Shown: piece by piece, positions 16,710 through 25,520 of the stretch
Layout: the number at the start of each line of letters is the position of its first letter
How positions within the stretch are numbered: position 1 is the stretch's first letter
DNA from: Planctomycetota bacterium
GTDB taxonomy: Bacteria > Planctomycetota > Planctomycetia > JALXBF01
DNA length: 39,395 nt
Direction of reading: 5' to 3'
NCBI GenBank assembly: GCA_026991575.1
Contig: JALXBF010000164.1
Coordinates: 1-39,395, forward strand
The notes under the pieces: model-generated
Seen by the model: the letters and a program-made list of their open reading frames with translations, nothing else
The model's database searches: none
Told to the model about the DNA's origin: nothing
Position numbers and translations under genes: made by a program

Positions 16710-18395
16710 ATGCGCTGGATCTCGGACCGCGGAATCACGGCAACGGTCGTTGCTCTGGCTGCTGCCCCGCTGTTCTTCTATGGGCTGGGTGCGCAACCCC
16801 TCTGGCAGGACGAGGCCCACACAGCCCTCCTCGGGCGGCACACGCTGCGCTGGGGGCTGCCGTACGTCGGCACTGGTGCTGAGAGTGCCTCGGCCCTGGC
16901 TGGCAAAGATGCGGGCTGGGGGGGTGTCTTCCTGCACATCCCGCCGATGCAGAGCTACCTTGCTGCACTCTCGTTCGGCCTGTTCGGTGAATCGGCCTGG
17001 GCCGCGCGCTTGCCTTTTGCGCTCTGCGGATGGCTGTGCGTGCTGTTGCTGCCCTGGGCGCTCGGTGGGCGCGTCGACCGAGTGACCGCCATCTGGAGCC
17101 AGCTAGTCTTGGCAACCCATGTGCCGTTTCTGCTCCACATGCGTCAATGTCGTTACTACGCGCCTGCGGCCGTGCTATCACTGGTGGCGTTTGGGCTGGC
17201 ACGACGCCTGGTTGAGCGGCGGGATGGTGTCGGAACGAACCGCCGCATGGCGCTGGCGCTGGCTGCGACGTTGGTTGCCTTGACGCTGACGTACGAGTTC
17301 GCATGGGCCGCCGCGGCGGCAACGGTCGCCTTTGCTTGTGGCTGGTCGACGCTGCGTTCTCGGTCGCTCCGACCTGCAATCGGGTGCGGCACGGCAGTGG
17401 CCGTCTCGTCACTGGCCGCAGCGGGCTGGCTCTGGTTGGCATCGTCGGCTCCGTCCAGGCAGGCCGGCCCGGGCACCAACGTCAACCCCCACTTCCCCCA
17501 GTTTCCCTGGTACTACCTGGGAGTGCTCAACGGCTACGGTGTACCGCTGCTATGGCTTCTGTTCTTGTGCCTGCCGCTGGGCGTGGCCGCGACGCTGCGC
17601 AGCCGGTGGCGCGGAGGCCGGGAAACCGTGGACCAACAGCTTGCGCTGTGGGAACTGGTCGTCCTGGGCTTTATGCAGACTTTGGTGCTTTCGGTCGTCT
17701 GCACCTATACGCGAAACGGATTCCCACGCTACATCGTGCCGGCGTTTCCCGCGGCGGTCGCTGCCGCGGTTGCCCTCGTGCGCCTCGCCGGCAGCCTGGC
17801 TCAACGGAGCACGGCGTGGCAGCAACTCGTGACGGCCGGGGCCTGTCTGGTCATGGCATCCGGGCAATGGAGTTTTCGAGCCTCCACTGTCGCGTCGTTC
17901 TGGCCCTGGGAGCAGTGGCTGGAGGCACACACGGGCGTGACCTGGTCCAGGCGAAACGACGTGCACCTGCTTTCATACCTCCGAGAGTTGCAGAAGCCGC
18001 CGCAAGGACCCGTGGCCGCATGCCTGCGGTTCCTCAACCAGGCTGCCCGGCCAGGTGAAACGCTGGTTGCCGAGTACAGCGAGAAGCCACTCAAATTCCA
18101 CACGCCGCTTGCCGTCTACGGCGGCGAAACGGGCGCCTACCCGGACCGCCCACCGGACTGGATCTGGGTGCGACCGTTTCTACGGTTATGGGGTGAGGTG
18201 GCCCAGACCCGTAGCTGGCTGACGGCCAACGTGGACCTGTCCCAGTACGACCGCATCGTGTTACGCGGCGTCTACGATTCGCTCTGGGAAAACCGACCGC
18301 ACCCGGAGTGGCACGTGTTCTCAGACGAGTATCGCGCGATCTTTCCCCACACGCGTCCGATGCTCATCCTGTATCGCCGTCGCCCCGAACCTTGA
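16710..18395 (+). CDS. Membrane glycosyltransferase, GT39/ArnT-like
   Basis: 561 residues with about ten hydrophobic helices. The first external loop has PLWQDEAHTALLGR, the acidic D-E motif of polyprenol-phosphate-sugar-dependent transferases (GT39/ArnT/GT83-like); later come RQCRYYAPAAV and the loop PQFPWYYLGVLNGYGVPLLW. A soluble C-terminal domain of about 150 residues (PGETLVAEYSEKPLKFHTPL...) follows. Such enzymes move a lipid-linked sugar onto protein or glycan at the membrane; donor and acceptor are unknown. ATG 16710 has only a weak upstream GGTG. The gene stands alone on the plus strand. Confidence 0.85.
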   Translation: MRWISDRGITATVVALAAAPLFFYGLGAQPLWQDEAHTALLGRHTLRWGLPYVGTGAESASALAGKDAGWGGVFLHIPPMQSYLAALSFGLFGESAWAARLPFALCGWLCVLLLPWALGGRVDRVTAIWSQLVLATHVPFLLHMRQCRYYAPAAVLSLVAFGLARRLVERRDGVGTNRRMALALAATLVALTLTYEFAWAAAAATVAFACGWSTLRSRSLRPAIGCGTAVAVSSLAAAGWLWLASSAPSRQAGPGTNVNPHFPQFPWYYLGVLNGYGVPLLWLLFLCLPLGVAATLRSRWRGGRETVDQQLALWELVVLGFMQTLVLSVVCTYTRNGFPRYIVPAFPAAVAAAVALVRLAGSLAQRSTAWQQLVTAGACLVMASGQWSFRASTVASFWPWEQWLEAHTGVTWSRRNDVHLLSYLRELQKPPQGPVAACLRFLNQAARPGETLVAEYSEKPLKFHTPLAVYGGETGAYPDRPPDWIWVRPFLRLWGEVAQTRSWLTANVDLSQYDRIVLRGVYDSLWENRPHPEWHVFSDEYRAIFPHTRPMLILYRRRPEP

Positions 18396-18747
18396 CAGGC
18401 GCTCGACTGGCAGCCGTTCACCCGACGATCGGAACCTCCCCGGTTCGCGTTGGCCGCCAAACGAACCAGACGTCGTGGCCGTGGGTCGCTTCAGCCTCTC
18501 GGACAGGAGTGATTAGCGGCTCGGAACGCATGCTGCCGGCCGCCAACTAGCCGTCGACACGCTTGCCCGGCTGCGGATGGCCGACGACGTTGCCTACGCC
18601 GGGTCGGCGTGAACCGGTCGTGTTGTCCGCGGAAATGGAGTTCCGCCCTGGCCGGCAGCGATGCTTGCACTCCGGCGTTCCGCTCTGCTACGGTTGAGGC
18701 CAGCCTGCCCGTTCTTGGACATGCACACGCATTATGAACCCGGAACG
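18396..18747. other. Intergenic stretch, no gene recognised
   Basis: 352 nt between the glycosyltransferase stop and the hydrolase start chosen here. Open frames are short or are in-frame extensions of the hydrolase (from ATG 18661) without conserved sequence. I see no repeat or RNA gene. Confidence 0.45.
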
Positions 18748-19800
18748 ATGACGTTGGGACGGTGGCTTTTTCTGAGGTTCATTCCCTGCCTGGCGTGCTG
18801 TGCCGCGTTCGGGGACGCATGCTGCGCAGGGCCGTCGCGGCAGCAGCCGGAACCCGGCGCGACTAAAGGACGGCCAGCAACGGCCCGCTCCGTGCTGCGT
18901 ACCTGGGAAGAAGAGCGGGCGAAGCTGGAGCAGGCGTGGCGGTCCCTGCTGGGAACGGGGCCGCGGCACGCTCCTGAGCTTTCTCCCCAGGTGATCGAAG
19001 CCGAAGGCCATCCCGCGGTCCTCCGCATCCGGCTGCGCTACCAGGTCCTGACTGGGGTTTGGACCGAGGCTTTTCTGATCGAGCCTCTACGTGACGCAGG
19101 GCCGAGGCCGGGCGTGGTCGTTTTCCACTCGACCAACCCGGCCGCACACGAGCAACCTGCCGGTCGTGCCGATCGGCCCTGGCTTCACCTGGCACTGCTG
19201 CTTGCCCGTCACGGCTACGTGGTGCTAGCGCCACGCTGCTTCATCTTTGAACCGGGAGATACGTACGCCGGGCATGCACGCCGGCTGCTGAGCCGCTGGC
19301 CTCGCTGGACCGGTATGGGCAGGATGCTGTGGGATGGCGGGCGGGCGCTGGACCTGGTTGAGAAGCACCCCAGGGTAGACCGGCAACGGCTTGCTGCCGT
19401 CGGACACTCGCTCGGTGCGAAGGAGACGCTCTACCTGGCTGCGTTCGATCGCAGGGTGCGCGCGGCGGTATTCAGCGAGGGGGGGATCAGTTTGAAGTTC
19501 TCCAACTGGGATGCGCCCTGGTACCTGGGCGATCAGATTCGAGCGCTGTCGCTCGAGCGCGATCATGATGAGCTATTGAAGCTGATCGCACCGCGCTGGT
19601 TCCTGTTGATCGGTGGTGGCGCAGCTGACGGCCAGAAGAGCCGACCGTACGTCGAGCGCGCCAGGGACGTGTACCGGAAGTTGGGCGTTTCCGATCGCCT
19701 GCGGCTGTTCGTGCACGACAAGGGACATCGTTTGCCTGCCGAGGCTCGTGAGGCGATGCTTCGCTTTTTGGCCGAGGCATTGGGGGAGGCGACCCGGTGA
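18748..19800 (+). CDS. Secreted alpha/beta hydrolase (dienelactone-hydrolase-like)
   Basis: 350 residues from ATG 18748. An N-terminal signal peptide (MTLGRWLFLRFIPCLACCAA) is followed by a linker and an alpha/beta-hydrolase fold: GPRPGVVVFHSTNPA, nucleophile elbow VGHSLGAKE with Ser221, late acidic loop LIGGGAADGQKS, and catalytic His327 in HDKGHRLPAEA. It resembles the secreted acetyl-xylan esterase/dienelactone-hydrolase-like proteins of planctomycetes; the ester substrate is unknown. An earlier ATG at 18661 would add 29 residues ahead of the signal peptide, so 18748 is preferred, although no start has a strong ribosome binding site. The stop overlaps the CPBP protease start (GTGA). Confidence 0.85.
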   Translation: MTLGRWLFLRFIPCLACCAAFGDACCAGPSRQQPEPGATKGRPATARSVLRTWEEERAKLEQAWRSLLGTGPRHAPELSPQVIEAEGHPAVLRIRLRYQVLTGVWTEAFLIEPLRDAGPRPGVVVFHSTNPAAHEQPAGRADRPWLHLALLLARHGYVVLAPRCFIFEPGDTYAGHARRLLSRWPRWTGMGRMLWDGGRALDLVEKHPRVDRQRLAAVGHSLGAKETLYLAAFDRRVRAAVFSEGGISLKFSNWDAPWYLGDQIRALSLERDHDELLKLIAPRWFLLIGGGAADGQKSRPYVERARDVYRKLGVSDRLRLFVHDKGHRLPAEAREAMLRFLAEALGEATR

Positions 19801-20504
19801 CGTTCTTGCACAACGTCTTGCTGCTGCTTGCCCTGGTCTGGCCGTCGATCATGACCTGGTTGTACTTCGTCGTCTTCGCTGGCATGCGCTGGATGGCAGC
19901 GGTCTACGGGGTGGGCAAGCTGACGCAGTTTGCACTGCCGGTCGTGTACTGGTGGCTTGTCGGCCGACGGCCGGACTGGCGCCAGCTTCTCAGCACCCGG
20001 CTGTTGGTGCCGGCCGTAGGGTTCGGGGTGTTTGTGGCCGTGGCGGTTGGTGCCGTGTACCCGTACCTGTCGGCTCAGGAGTCGCTCGTCGAGCGGATTC
20101 GCCAGCAGGCGGTTCCCCGGCTGGCCGCGCTTCAGTTAGCGACCCCTGCCGGTTACTTCAGCCTGGTGGTCTTCTACAGCCTGGTGCACAGTTTGTTGGA
20201 GGAGTACTACTGGCGCTGGTTCGTTTACGCTGAGTTGCGTCGCCGGCTTGTGGTGCCCGCGGCAATTGGTCTGGCAAGTGCTGCGTTTGCGGCGCACCAC
20301 GTGATCGTGCTGTGGGTCTACTTTCAGTCGATTGGGCCGACAGCCTTCTTTTCGGCTTGCGTCATGGTTGGTGGAGCGGTCTGGTGCTGGTTCTACGAAC
20401 GGAGCGGGGGTTCGCTGTTGGGCATCTGGCTGAGCCACCTGATCGTCGATGCCGCAATCTTGACCGCAGGTTGGTTCTGGGTGGCGCCGGTGCTGGCCGA
20501 CTAG
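19797..20504 (+). CDS. CPBP-family intramembrane metalloprotease
   Basis: 235 residues, about six to eight membrane helices. All three CPBP (Abi/CaaX-protease) motifs are present: EEYYWR (E135, E136, R140), FAAHH (H167, H168) and HLIVD (H214, D218), so the active site looks intact. The family includes CaaX prenyl proteases and bacterial proteins that process peptides or anchor factors in the membrane; the substrate here is unknown. GTG 19797 overlaps the hydrolase stop as GTGA, so translation is probably coupled. Confidence 0.9.
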   Translation: MTFLHNVLLLLALVWPSIMTWLYFVVFAGMRWMAAVYGVGKLTQFALPVVYWWLVGRRPDWRQLLSTRLLVPAVGFGVFVAVAVGAVYPYLSAQESLVERIRQQAVPRLAALQLATPAGYFSLVVFYSLVHSLLEEYYWRWFVYAELRRRLVVPAAIGLASAAFAAHHVIVLWVYFQSIGPTAFFSACVMVGGAVWCWFYERSGGSLLGIWLSHLIVDAAILTAGWFWVAPVLAD

Positions 20505-20509
20505 GCCGG

Positions 20510-20537
20510 GGCTGCCGCATGCGGTGCGCTGGCAGCC
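20510..20537 (+). terminator. Inverted repeat after the CPBP gene, possible terminator
   Basis: GGCTGCC (20510-20516) and GGCAGCC (20531-20537) form a 7-bp stem around a 14-nt loop that contains CGCATGCG, just 6 nt past the CPBP stop. No T-run follows. TAGAAT at 20542-20547 right after it may be the -10 of the next gene. Confidence 0.35.
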
Positions 20538-20573
20538 GCTCTAGAATCCGTACAAACACTGGCAAAGGGCACC

Positions 20574-22712
20574 ATGTGGGGCAACGTCATGCGATGGTTC
20601 GGGCTGATCGTTTGCGCACTGGCGATCGGGATGGTGGCCTGGAGCCGCGGCATACGCGGCCGGGCGGGGGCTGATCGATACGACATCGTCGTCTACGGCG
20701 GTACTTCAGCTGGGGTAGCGGCGGCGGTGCAGGCAAGGCGAATGGACAAGACGGTGGTCATCGTCGCCCCGCGTGGCAAGCTGGGTGGCATGACCAGCAG
20801 CGGTCTCGGTTGGACGGACACCGGTCGCAAGGACGCCATTGGCGGATTTGCACGCGAGTTCTACCGTCGCATCAAGGAGCACTACGACCGGCCTGAGGCA
20901 TGGCGTTACCAGCGGCCCGAGGACTACCGCTATTACCGTCCAGACGACGATGCGATGTGGACGTTCGAACCGCACGTGGCCGAAGCGATTTTTGAGGACT
21001 ACGTGCGCCGGTACCGGATCCCTGTCCTGCGCAGGGATCGGCTGGTCCGACCCGGTGGCGTCTTGAAGCGGGGAACGAAGATCACGGCCATCCGGTTGGA
21101 ATCCGGGCGGACGCTGGCGGGACGCGTTTTCATCGACTGCAGCTACGAAGGCGACTTGATGGCCGAAGCCGGTGTTCAGTACGTTGTCGGCCGCGAGGCG
21201 AACAGTGTCTACGGTGAGACGATCAACGGGGTTGCCACTCGATTGAACGTCCATGCCCATCGCTTCCTGGTACCGGTGGATCCTTACCGGCGGCCAGGAG
21301 ATCCCTCAAGTGGCTTGTTACCGGGCATTGACCCGGAGGGGCCGGGCAGGGAAGGTGAGGGGGACCATCGTGTTCAGGCGTACAACTACCGGCTTTGCCT
21401 GACGGATGTCCGTGAGAATCAGGTGCCGTTCCGCAAACCGGAGGGTTACGATCCCCTTGAGTACGAGCTGCTCTTGCGGAACTTCGAGGCGGGTGATCAC
21501 CGTTTGCCGATCCATATCGCACCGATGCCGAATCGCAAGACGGACGTCAACAATCTGGGGGCGGTGAGCACCGATTACATCGGTCGCAACTACGCGTACC
21601 CGGACGGGAGCTACGAGCAGCGCGCGGAGATCGAACGGCAACACGAGCTGTACATCCGCGGCCTGATGTGGACGCTGGCTCATCACCCGCGCGTGCCTGC
21701 GGCGGTGCGTCGCGAGGTTTCTCGCTGGGGGTGGGCCAAGGATGAGTTCGTGGACAACGATCATTTCCCATTCCAGATTTACGTCCGTGAGGCTCGCCGT
21801 ATGGTGGGCACCTACGTCATGACCGAACACGATTGTTGCCGCCGCCGCATCGCGCCCGACTCGGTAGGCCTTGGCTCCTATAACATGGACTCGCACAACG
21901 TCCAGCGGTACGTCACCGAGGACGGCACGGTACAGAATGAGGGCGATGTGCAGGAAACCCCCGGCGGGCCGTACGTGATCAGCTACCGGTCGCTGTTGCC
22001 CAAGGCCGACCAGTGCAGCAACCTACTGGTACCCGTCTGCCTCTCAGCGTCGCATGCTGCCTATGGTTCGATCCGCATGGAACCGGTATTCATGATTCTT
22101 GGCCAGTCGGCTGCGACGGCCGCAGCTCTGGCCCTCGATCAGAGCGTCGCCCTACATGAGCTGGACTACAGTACGCTTCGCCGCCGGCTGCTGGCCGACG
22201 GCCAGGTGCTGGACCTGCCCCCTGGGGCCCAGCCCTACGAGCCGCTGTTCCCGTGGCGACTGCCCGGTATTGTGGTCGACGAAACGGACGCCGAACTGAG
22301 CGGTTCCTGGCGGCCAAGCCGCGCGGTGCAGCGGTATGTTGGCCGCTATTACATGCACGACGGTGGCCCGCAGAGTCGGCCGAGCAGCGCGCGTTACCGG
22401 TTGACGGCGCCCAACGATGGCACGTATCGATTGCGAATTAGCTACACGCCGAACGCGAACCGGGCTACCAATGTGCCCGTCGTCGTTGAGCTGCCCGGCG
22501 GCCGGCGGCTTTCGTTTCGAGTAAACCAGCGTCTTACGCCCTCCGACGGCGTTTTTCACGAGCTCACCCAGCTACGTCTGTCCCGGGGGAGCACGGTGAC
22601 GGTTTACGTGTCCAATCGCGGCTGCGACGGGTACGTGATCATCGACGCGGTGCAACTGTTGCCCGTGGACCGGGCCGAGAATGGCGCGGCGCGGCGGAGG
22701 CGGCAGCAGTGA
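20574..22712 (+). CDS. FAD-dependent oxidoreductase with golvesin-like C-terminal domain
   Basis: 712 residues. After an N-terminal membrane signal (FGLIVCALAIGMVAW) comes an FAD-binding Rossmann motif YDIVVYGGTSAGVAAAVQA, then KLGGMTSSGLGWTD and FIDCSYEGDLMAEAGV, typical of the FAD_oxidored family found in planctomycete glycan-degradation loci. The middle region includes RNYAYPDGSY and GSIRMEPVFMILGQSAATAA. The last ~130 residues (SARYRLTAPNDGTYRLRISY to GYVIIDAVQLLP) resemble the golvesin-type xylan/carbohydrate-associated domain. The substrate is unknown. ATG 20574 has AAAGGG 4 nt upstream; ATG 20589 (MRWFGL) is an alternative. The stop overlaps the next gene (GTGA). Confidence 0.88.
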   Translation: MWGNVMRWFGLIVCALAIGMVAWSRGIRGRAGADRYDIVVYGGTSAGVAAAVQARRMDKTVVIVAPRGKLGGMTSSGLGWTDTGRKDAIGGFAREFYRRIKEHYDRPEAWRYQRPEDYRYYRPDDDAMWTFEPHVAEAIFEDYVRRYRIPVLRRDRLVRPGGVLKRGTKITAIRLESGRTLAGRVFIDCSYEGDLMAEAGVQYVVGREANSVYGETINGVATRLNVHAHRFLVPVDPYRRPGDPSSGLLPGIDPEGPGREGEGDHRVQAYNYRLCLTDVRENQVPFRKPEGYDPLEYELLLRNFEAGDHRLPIHIAPMPNRKTDVNNLGAVSTDYIGRNYAYPDGSYEQRAEIERQHELYIRGLMWTLAHHPRVPAAVRREVSRWGWAKDEFVDNDHFPFQIYVREARRMVGTYVMTEHDCCRRRIAPDSVGLGSYNMDSHNVQRYVTEDGTVQNEGDVQETPGGPYVISYRSLLPKADQCSNLLVPVCLSASHAAYGSIRMEPVFMILGQSAATAAALALDQSVALHELDYSTLRRRLLADGQVLDLPPGAQPYEPLFPWRLPGIVVDETDAELSGSWRPSRAVQRYVGRYYMHDGGPQSRPSSARYRLTAPNDGTYRLRISYTPNANRATNVPVVVELPGGRRLSFRVNQRLTPSDGVFHELTQLRLSRGSTVTVYVSNRGCDGYVIIDAVQLLPVDRAENGAARRRRQQ

Positions 22713-23404
22713 AAGTAACCGTTTTCCAGCACGTACCGTTCGAGGGGCCGGCGTACATCGAGCAGTGGGCCAGGCGTCGCGGCGCGCAGGTGGACTGGGT
22801 CCGCTTCTACGAGCCTACCTGGCAGTTGCCGGCCCCCGACGAGCCGGACCTGCTGGTGATCATGGGCGGTCCGATGAGCGTCAACGATGTGGAGCAGTAC
22901 CCGTGGCTCGAGGCGGAGCGAGGGGTGCTCGCTCTGCGGATCGCTGACGACCTGCCCACGCTTGGAATCTGCCTGGGGGCCCAACAGATTGCTGCTGCGG
23001 CCGGCTGTGCCGTTTATCCCGGGCCGGAACGCGAGATCGGCTGGTTCCCGGTACGCGGGCTGATGCCAAACGGACCGGCTTTCCGATTTCCTGAGCAGTT
23101 CACGGCCTTGCACTGGCACGGGGAGACGTTCGACTTGCCAGACGATGCGCTCTGGTTGGCTTCCAGCGACGGCTGTCCGCACCAGGCGTTCCAGCTGGGC
23201 CGCCATGTGCTCGCCCTGCAGTTCCATCTAGAGGCAACGCCGGAGAGCGTGCGTGAGCTCGTGGCACATGCTGCGGAAGATCTCCAGAAGCCGGGCCGTT
23301 TCGTGCAGGCTGCCGACGACATCCTCAGCCCGCCGGAAGAATACTTCCGAGAAGCCAACCGCCTCATGGACCAGGTGCTGGAGTACGTGACGGCCGCCGA
23401 CTAA
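22709..23404 (+). CDS. Class I glutamine amidotransferase-like protein
   Basis: 231 residues of a GATase1 fold like stand-alone GMP-synthase glutaminase-type proteins (YfeJ-like). The catalytic triad is visible: nucleophile Cys88 in LGICLGAQ, His173 and Glu175 in LQFHLEATPE; VIMGGPMSVND forms the oxyanion strand region. It may release ammonia from glutamine or gamma-glutamyl compounds; no synthetase partner domain is present. GTG 22709 overlaps the oxidoreductase stop, suggesting co-translation with that gene. Confidence 0.9.
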   Translation: MKVTVFQHVPFEGPAYIEQWARRRGAQVDWVRFYEPTWQLPAPDEPDLLVIMGGPMSVNDVEQYPWLEAERGVLALRIADDLPTLGICLGAQQIAAAAGCAVYPGPEREIGWFPVRGLMPNGPAFRFPEQFTALHWHGETFDLPDDALWLASSDGCPHQAFQLGRHVLALQFHLEATPESVRELVAHAAEDLQKPGRFVQAADDILSPPEEYFREANRLMDQVLEYVTAAD

Positions 23405-23549
23405 GCGGAACGCAGCCGCTAGTTGGTGCCTGGGCCGCCATGAATCAAGTCGGGCAGTTGAGCCGAGCCGAAGGTCGGTGGCTGCGAACCCACCGGTGGC
23501 CTGGTAGGAAGGGCGGCGTGTTCTGGACCTATCGCACGAGGTGATGGCA

Positions 23550-24683
23550 ATGGTAGACGGGCCGTTGACGGTCGGCGACATTGCGAAGCGGTTGGAACAG
23601 TGGTATCCGCTGCGGTTGGCCGAGGATTGGGATAACGTCGGCTTGCTTGTGGGCCGTCGGAGTCGGCCGGTGACGCGAGTGCTGGTCTGCTTGACCGTGA
23701 CCCCTGAGGTCGTGGACGAGGCGGTCGCAGGGGGGTACGAGCTGATTGTCAGTCATCACCCGGTCCTGTTCCGGCCCACGCAGCGGTTGACCGAAGATGA
23801 CCCCATGGGCTGCATCGCTTATCGGCTTGCCCGGCACGACATCGCCGTGTACTCGCCCCACACGGCCTTCGACAGCGCCCGGGAGGGGATCAACCAGATG
23901 CTTGCGGAAGCGATTGGACTGACCGGCGTGCGGGCGCTGCGACCGGCTCAGCAGCCGGCTGCCTGCAAGATCGTCGTCTTTGTGCCCGAGAGCGATCTGG
24001 ACCGCGTGCTTGACGCAATGTTTGGCCAAGGGGCCGGGATTATCGGTGAATATCTGGAGTGTAGCTTCCGGGTCGCTGGCAAAGGTACCTTCTTTGGTAC
24101 AGACGCGACTAGCCCGACGGTCGGGCAGAAGGGCAGAAGGGAGCAAGTTGATGAGTGGCGGGTCGAAGTAGTGTGTCCGGCGGAGCGGGTTGCAGCCGTG
24201 GTCACAGCCATGAAGGCTGCCCATTCCTACGAGGAGCCGGCCTACGACGTCTACCCGTTGGTTCAGCTTGAAGATGCGTCTGTGGGGGGTGGGCGATTCG
24301 GTACGCTTACCGAGCCTGAACCCCTCGGCCAATTTGCCCGCCGTTTCGGTGGGCTGGTGGGGGCGCGTGTGGTGCAGGTGGTTGGTGATGAGTCGGCAAC
24401 GATCCGATCGGTGGCCATTGCCTGTGGAGCGGGAGCGTCGTTTCTGGGCGATGCAGCCGCTGCCGGTGCCGACGTACTCGTGACCGGTGAGGCCCGGTTC
24501 CATCAGCAGTTGGAAGCACGCCAGCGCGGTATCGCTCTGGTGCTGTTGGGGCATTACGAAATGGAGCGCTTCGGGGTGGAGCGGCTAACGGCACGGTTGC
24601 AGGAGGCGTTCGCTGGGCTGTCGGTGAAGGCTGCCGATGAAACTTCGCCAGTATTGTTCCTGACAACTGGCCTCAGCGAATGA
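23550..24683 (+). CDS. Nif3/DUF34-family dinuclear metal-centre protein
   Basis: 377 residues of the Nif3-like (DUF34, YbgI/YqfO) family: AEDWDNVGLLVG, metal-binding SHHP, SPHTAFD, and the C-terminal GHYEMERFG, where H and E complete the dinuclear site. The middle (VVFVPESDLDRVLDAMFGQG to SYEEPAYDVYPL) is the PII-like inserted domain seen in YqfO-type proteins, which explains the length. The biochemical role is unsettled; metal handling is the leading idea for the family. ATG 23550 is chosen since GAGGTG (23538-23543) lies 6 nt upstream; in-frame GTG 23541 and ATG 23544 are too close to it. Its TGA overlaps the CbiX start (ATGA). Confidence 0.92.
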   Translation: MVDGPLTVGDIAKRLEQWYPLRLAEDWDNVGLLVGRRSRPVTRVLVCLTVTPEVVDEAVAGGYELIVSHHPVLFRPTQRLTEDDPMGCIAYRLARHDIAVYSPHTAFDSAREGINQMLAEAIGLTGVRALRPAQQPAACKIVVFVPESDLDRVLDAMFGQGAGIIGEYLECSFRVAGKGTFFGTDATSPTVGQKGRREQVDEWRVEVVCPAERVAAVVTAMKAAHSYEEPAYDVYPLVQLEDASVGGGRFGTLTEPEPLGQFARRFGGLVGARVVQVVGDESATIRSVAIACGAGASFLGDAAAAGADVLVTGEARFHQQLEARQRGIALVLLGHYEMERFGVERLTARLQEAFAGLSVKAADETSPVLFLTTGLSE

Positions 24684-25444
24684 TCCAGACGACGGTTCGG
24701 CCCAATGTGCCTTTGGTTCTGATCGGGCATGGCAGCCCGGATGAGCAGGCGAGGCGGGAAGCGGCCGCACTGATCGAGCTTCTGCGACGCGAGGCCCGGA
24801 CACCTGTCTACTGCGGGTACCTTGAGTTCCAGCAGCCTGACGCTCGCAGTGCCATCGCACAAGCGGCTGCTTCGGGCGCTGCAGAGCTGAGTGTCGTTTC
24901 CCTGGTGCTCTTGCCCGGGGCCCACTGGAGCCGGGACGTGCCGCGCCTCCTGGCGGAGGTCGCGTGCGACTTTCCGCAGCTACGGTTTCGCTATGCTCAG
25001 CCTCTGGTGCAGCAGGCCGAGTTGCAGGAGCTTGCACGGGTCCGCGTGCGCGATGCGTTGGCTGCTGGCGCGCAGTGGCGGCCGCACGAGGGTGAGCTCT
25101 GGGTGGTTGCCCGCGGGAGCCGCCGCCGCGAGGTGGATCGTGCGTTGGCTCAGCTGGCGGAACACCTCGCTGCGGATTTTGGCTTCGCCGGCTACGGCCG
25201 AGCGTACGTCAGTGTCGCGGAGCCTACGTTGGAGCAAGTCCTACCATGCCTGCTTGCCCGGCGTGCGGTTATCCTGCCCCTCCTGGCTTTCGGCGGTGTG
25301 CTGGTCAAGCGGATTGAGCGGATGGTCTGCTCTGTGCCGGGGAATGCCGACCGGCTACTGTTGGCCCGACACCTGGGACCGCATCCGTTGCTGGCTGCCG
25401 CGATCATGCGGGCCGCCGTCTCAGCCCCATTGTTGTCACGATGA
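24680..25444 (+). CDS. CbiX/SirB-like sirohydrochlorin chelatase
   Basis: 254 residues with two related halves. The first half has both expected ligands: His17 in VLIGHGSPDEQ and His82 in LVLLPGAHWSRDVP, the metal/tetrapyrrole-binding histidines of CbiX/SirB-type chelatases, which insert cobalt or iron into sirohydrochlorin (cobalamin or siroheme synthesis). In the second half the equivalent positions read VVARGSRRRE and ILPLLAFGGVLVK, so both histidines are gone and this half is probably structural. ATG 24680 overlaps the Nif3 stop, so the two are probably co-translated. Confidence 0.88.
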   Translation: MIQTTVRPNVPLVLIGHGSPDEQARREAAALIELLRREARTPVYCGYLEFQQPDARSAIAQAAASGAAELSVVSLVLLPGAHWSRDVPRLLAEVACDFPQLRFRYAQPLVQQAELQELARVRVRDALAAGAQWRPHEGELWVVARGSRRREVDRALAQLAEHLAADFGFAGYGRAYVSVAEPTLEQVLPCLLARRAVILPLLAFGGVLVKRIERMVCSVPGNADRLLLARHLGPHPLLAAAIMRAAVSAPLLSR

Positions 25445-25520
25445 ACTGAGCGGCTCCGTCAGCTGTAGAAGTAGTGTTGCCCGGCGCCGCAGGCGATGGT
25501 CAGCTTGTTGCGGAGAACCG

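Noticed and set aside
24891-25520. Upstream extension of the tail-anchored protein's frame
   Set aside because: It overlaps the CbiX gene in another frame and reads as Ser/Arg/Trp-rich noise; conserved sequence begins at ATG 25521.
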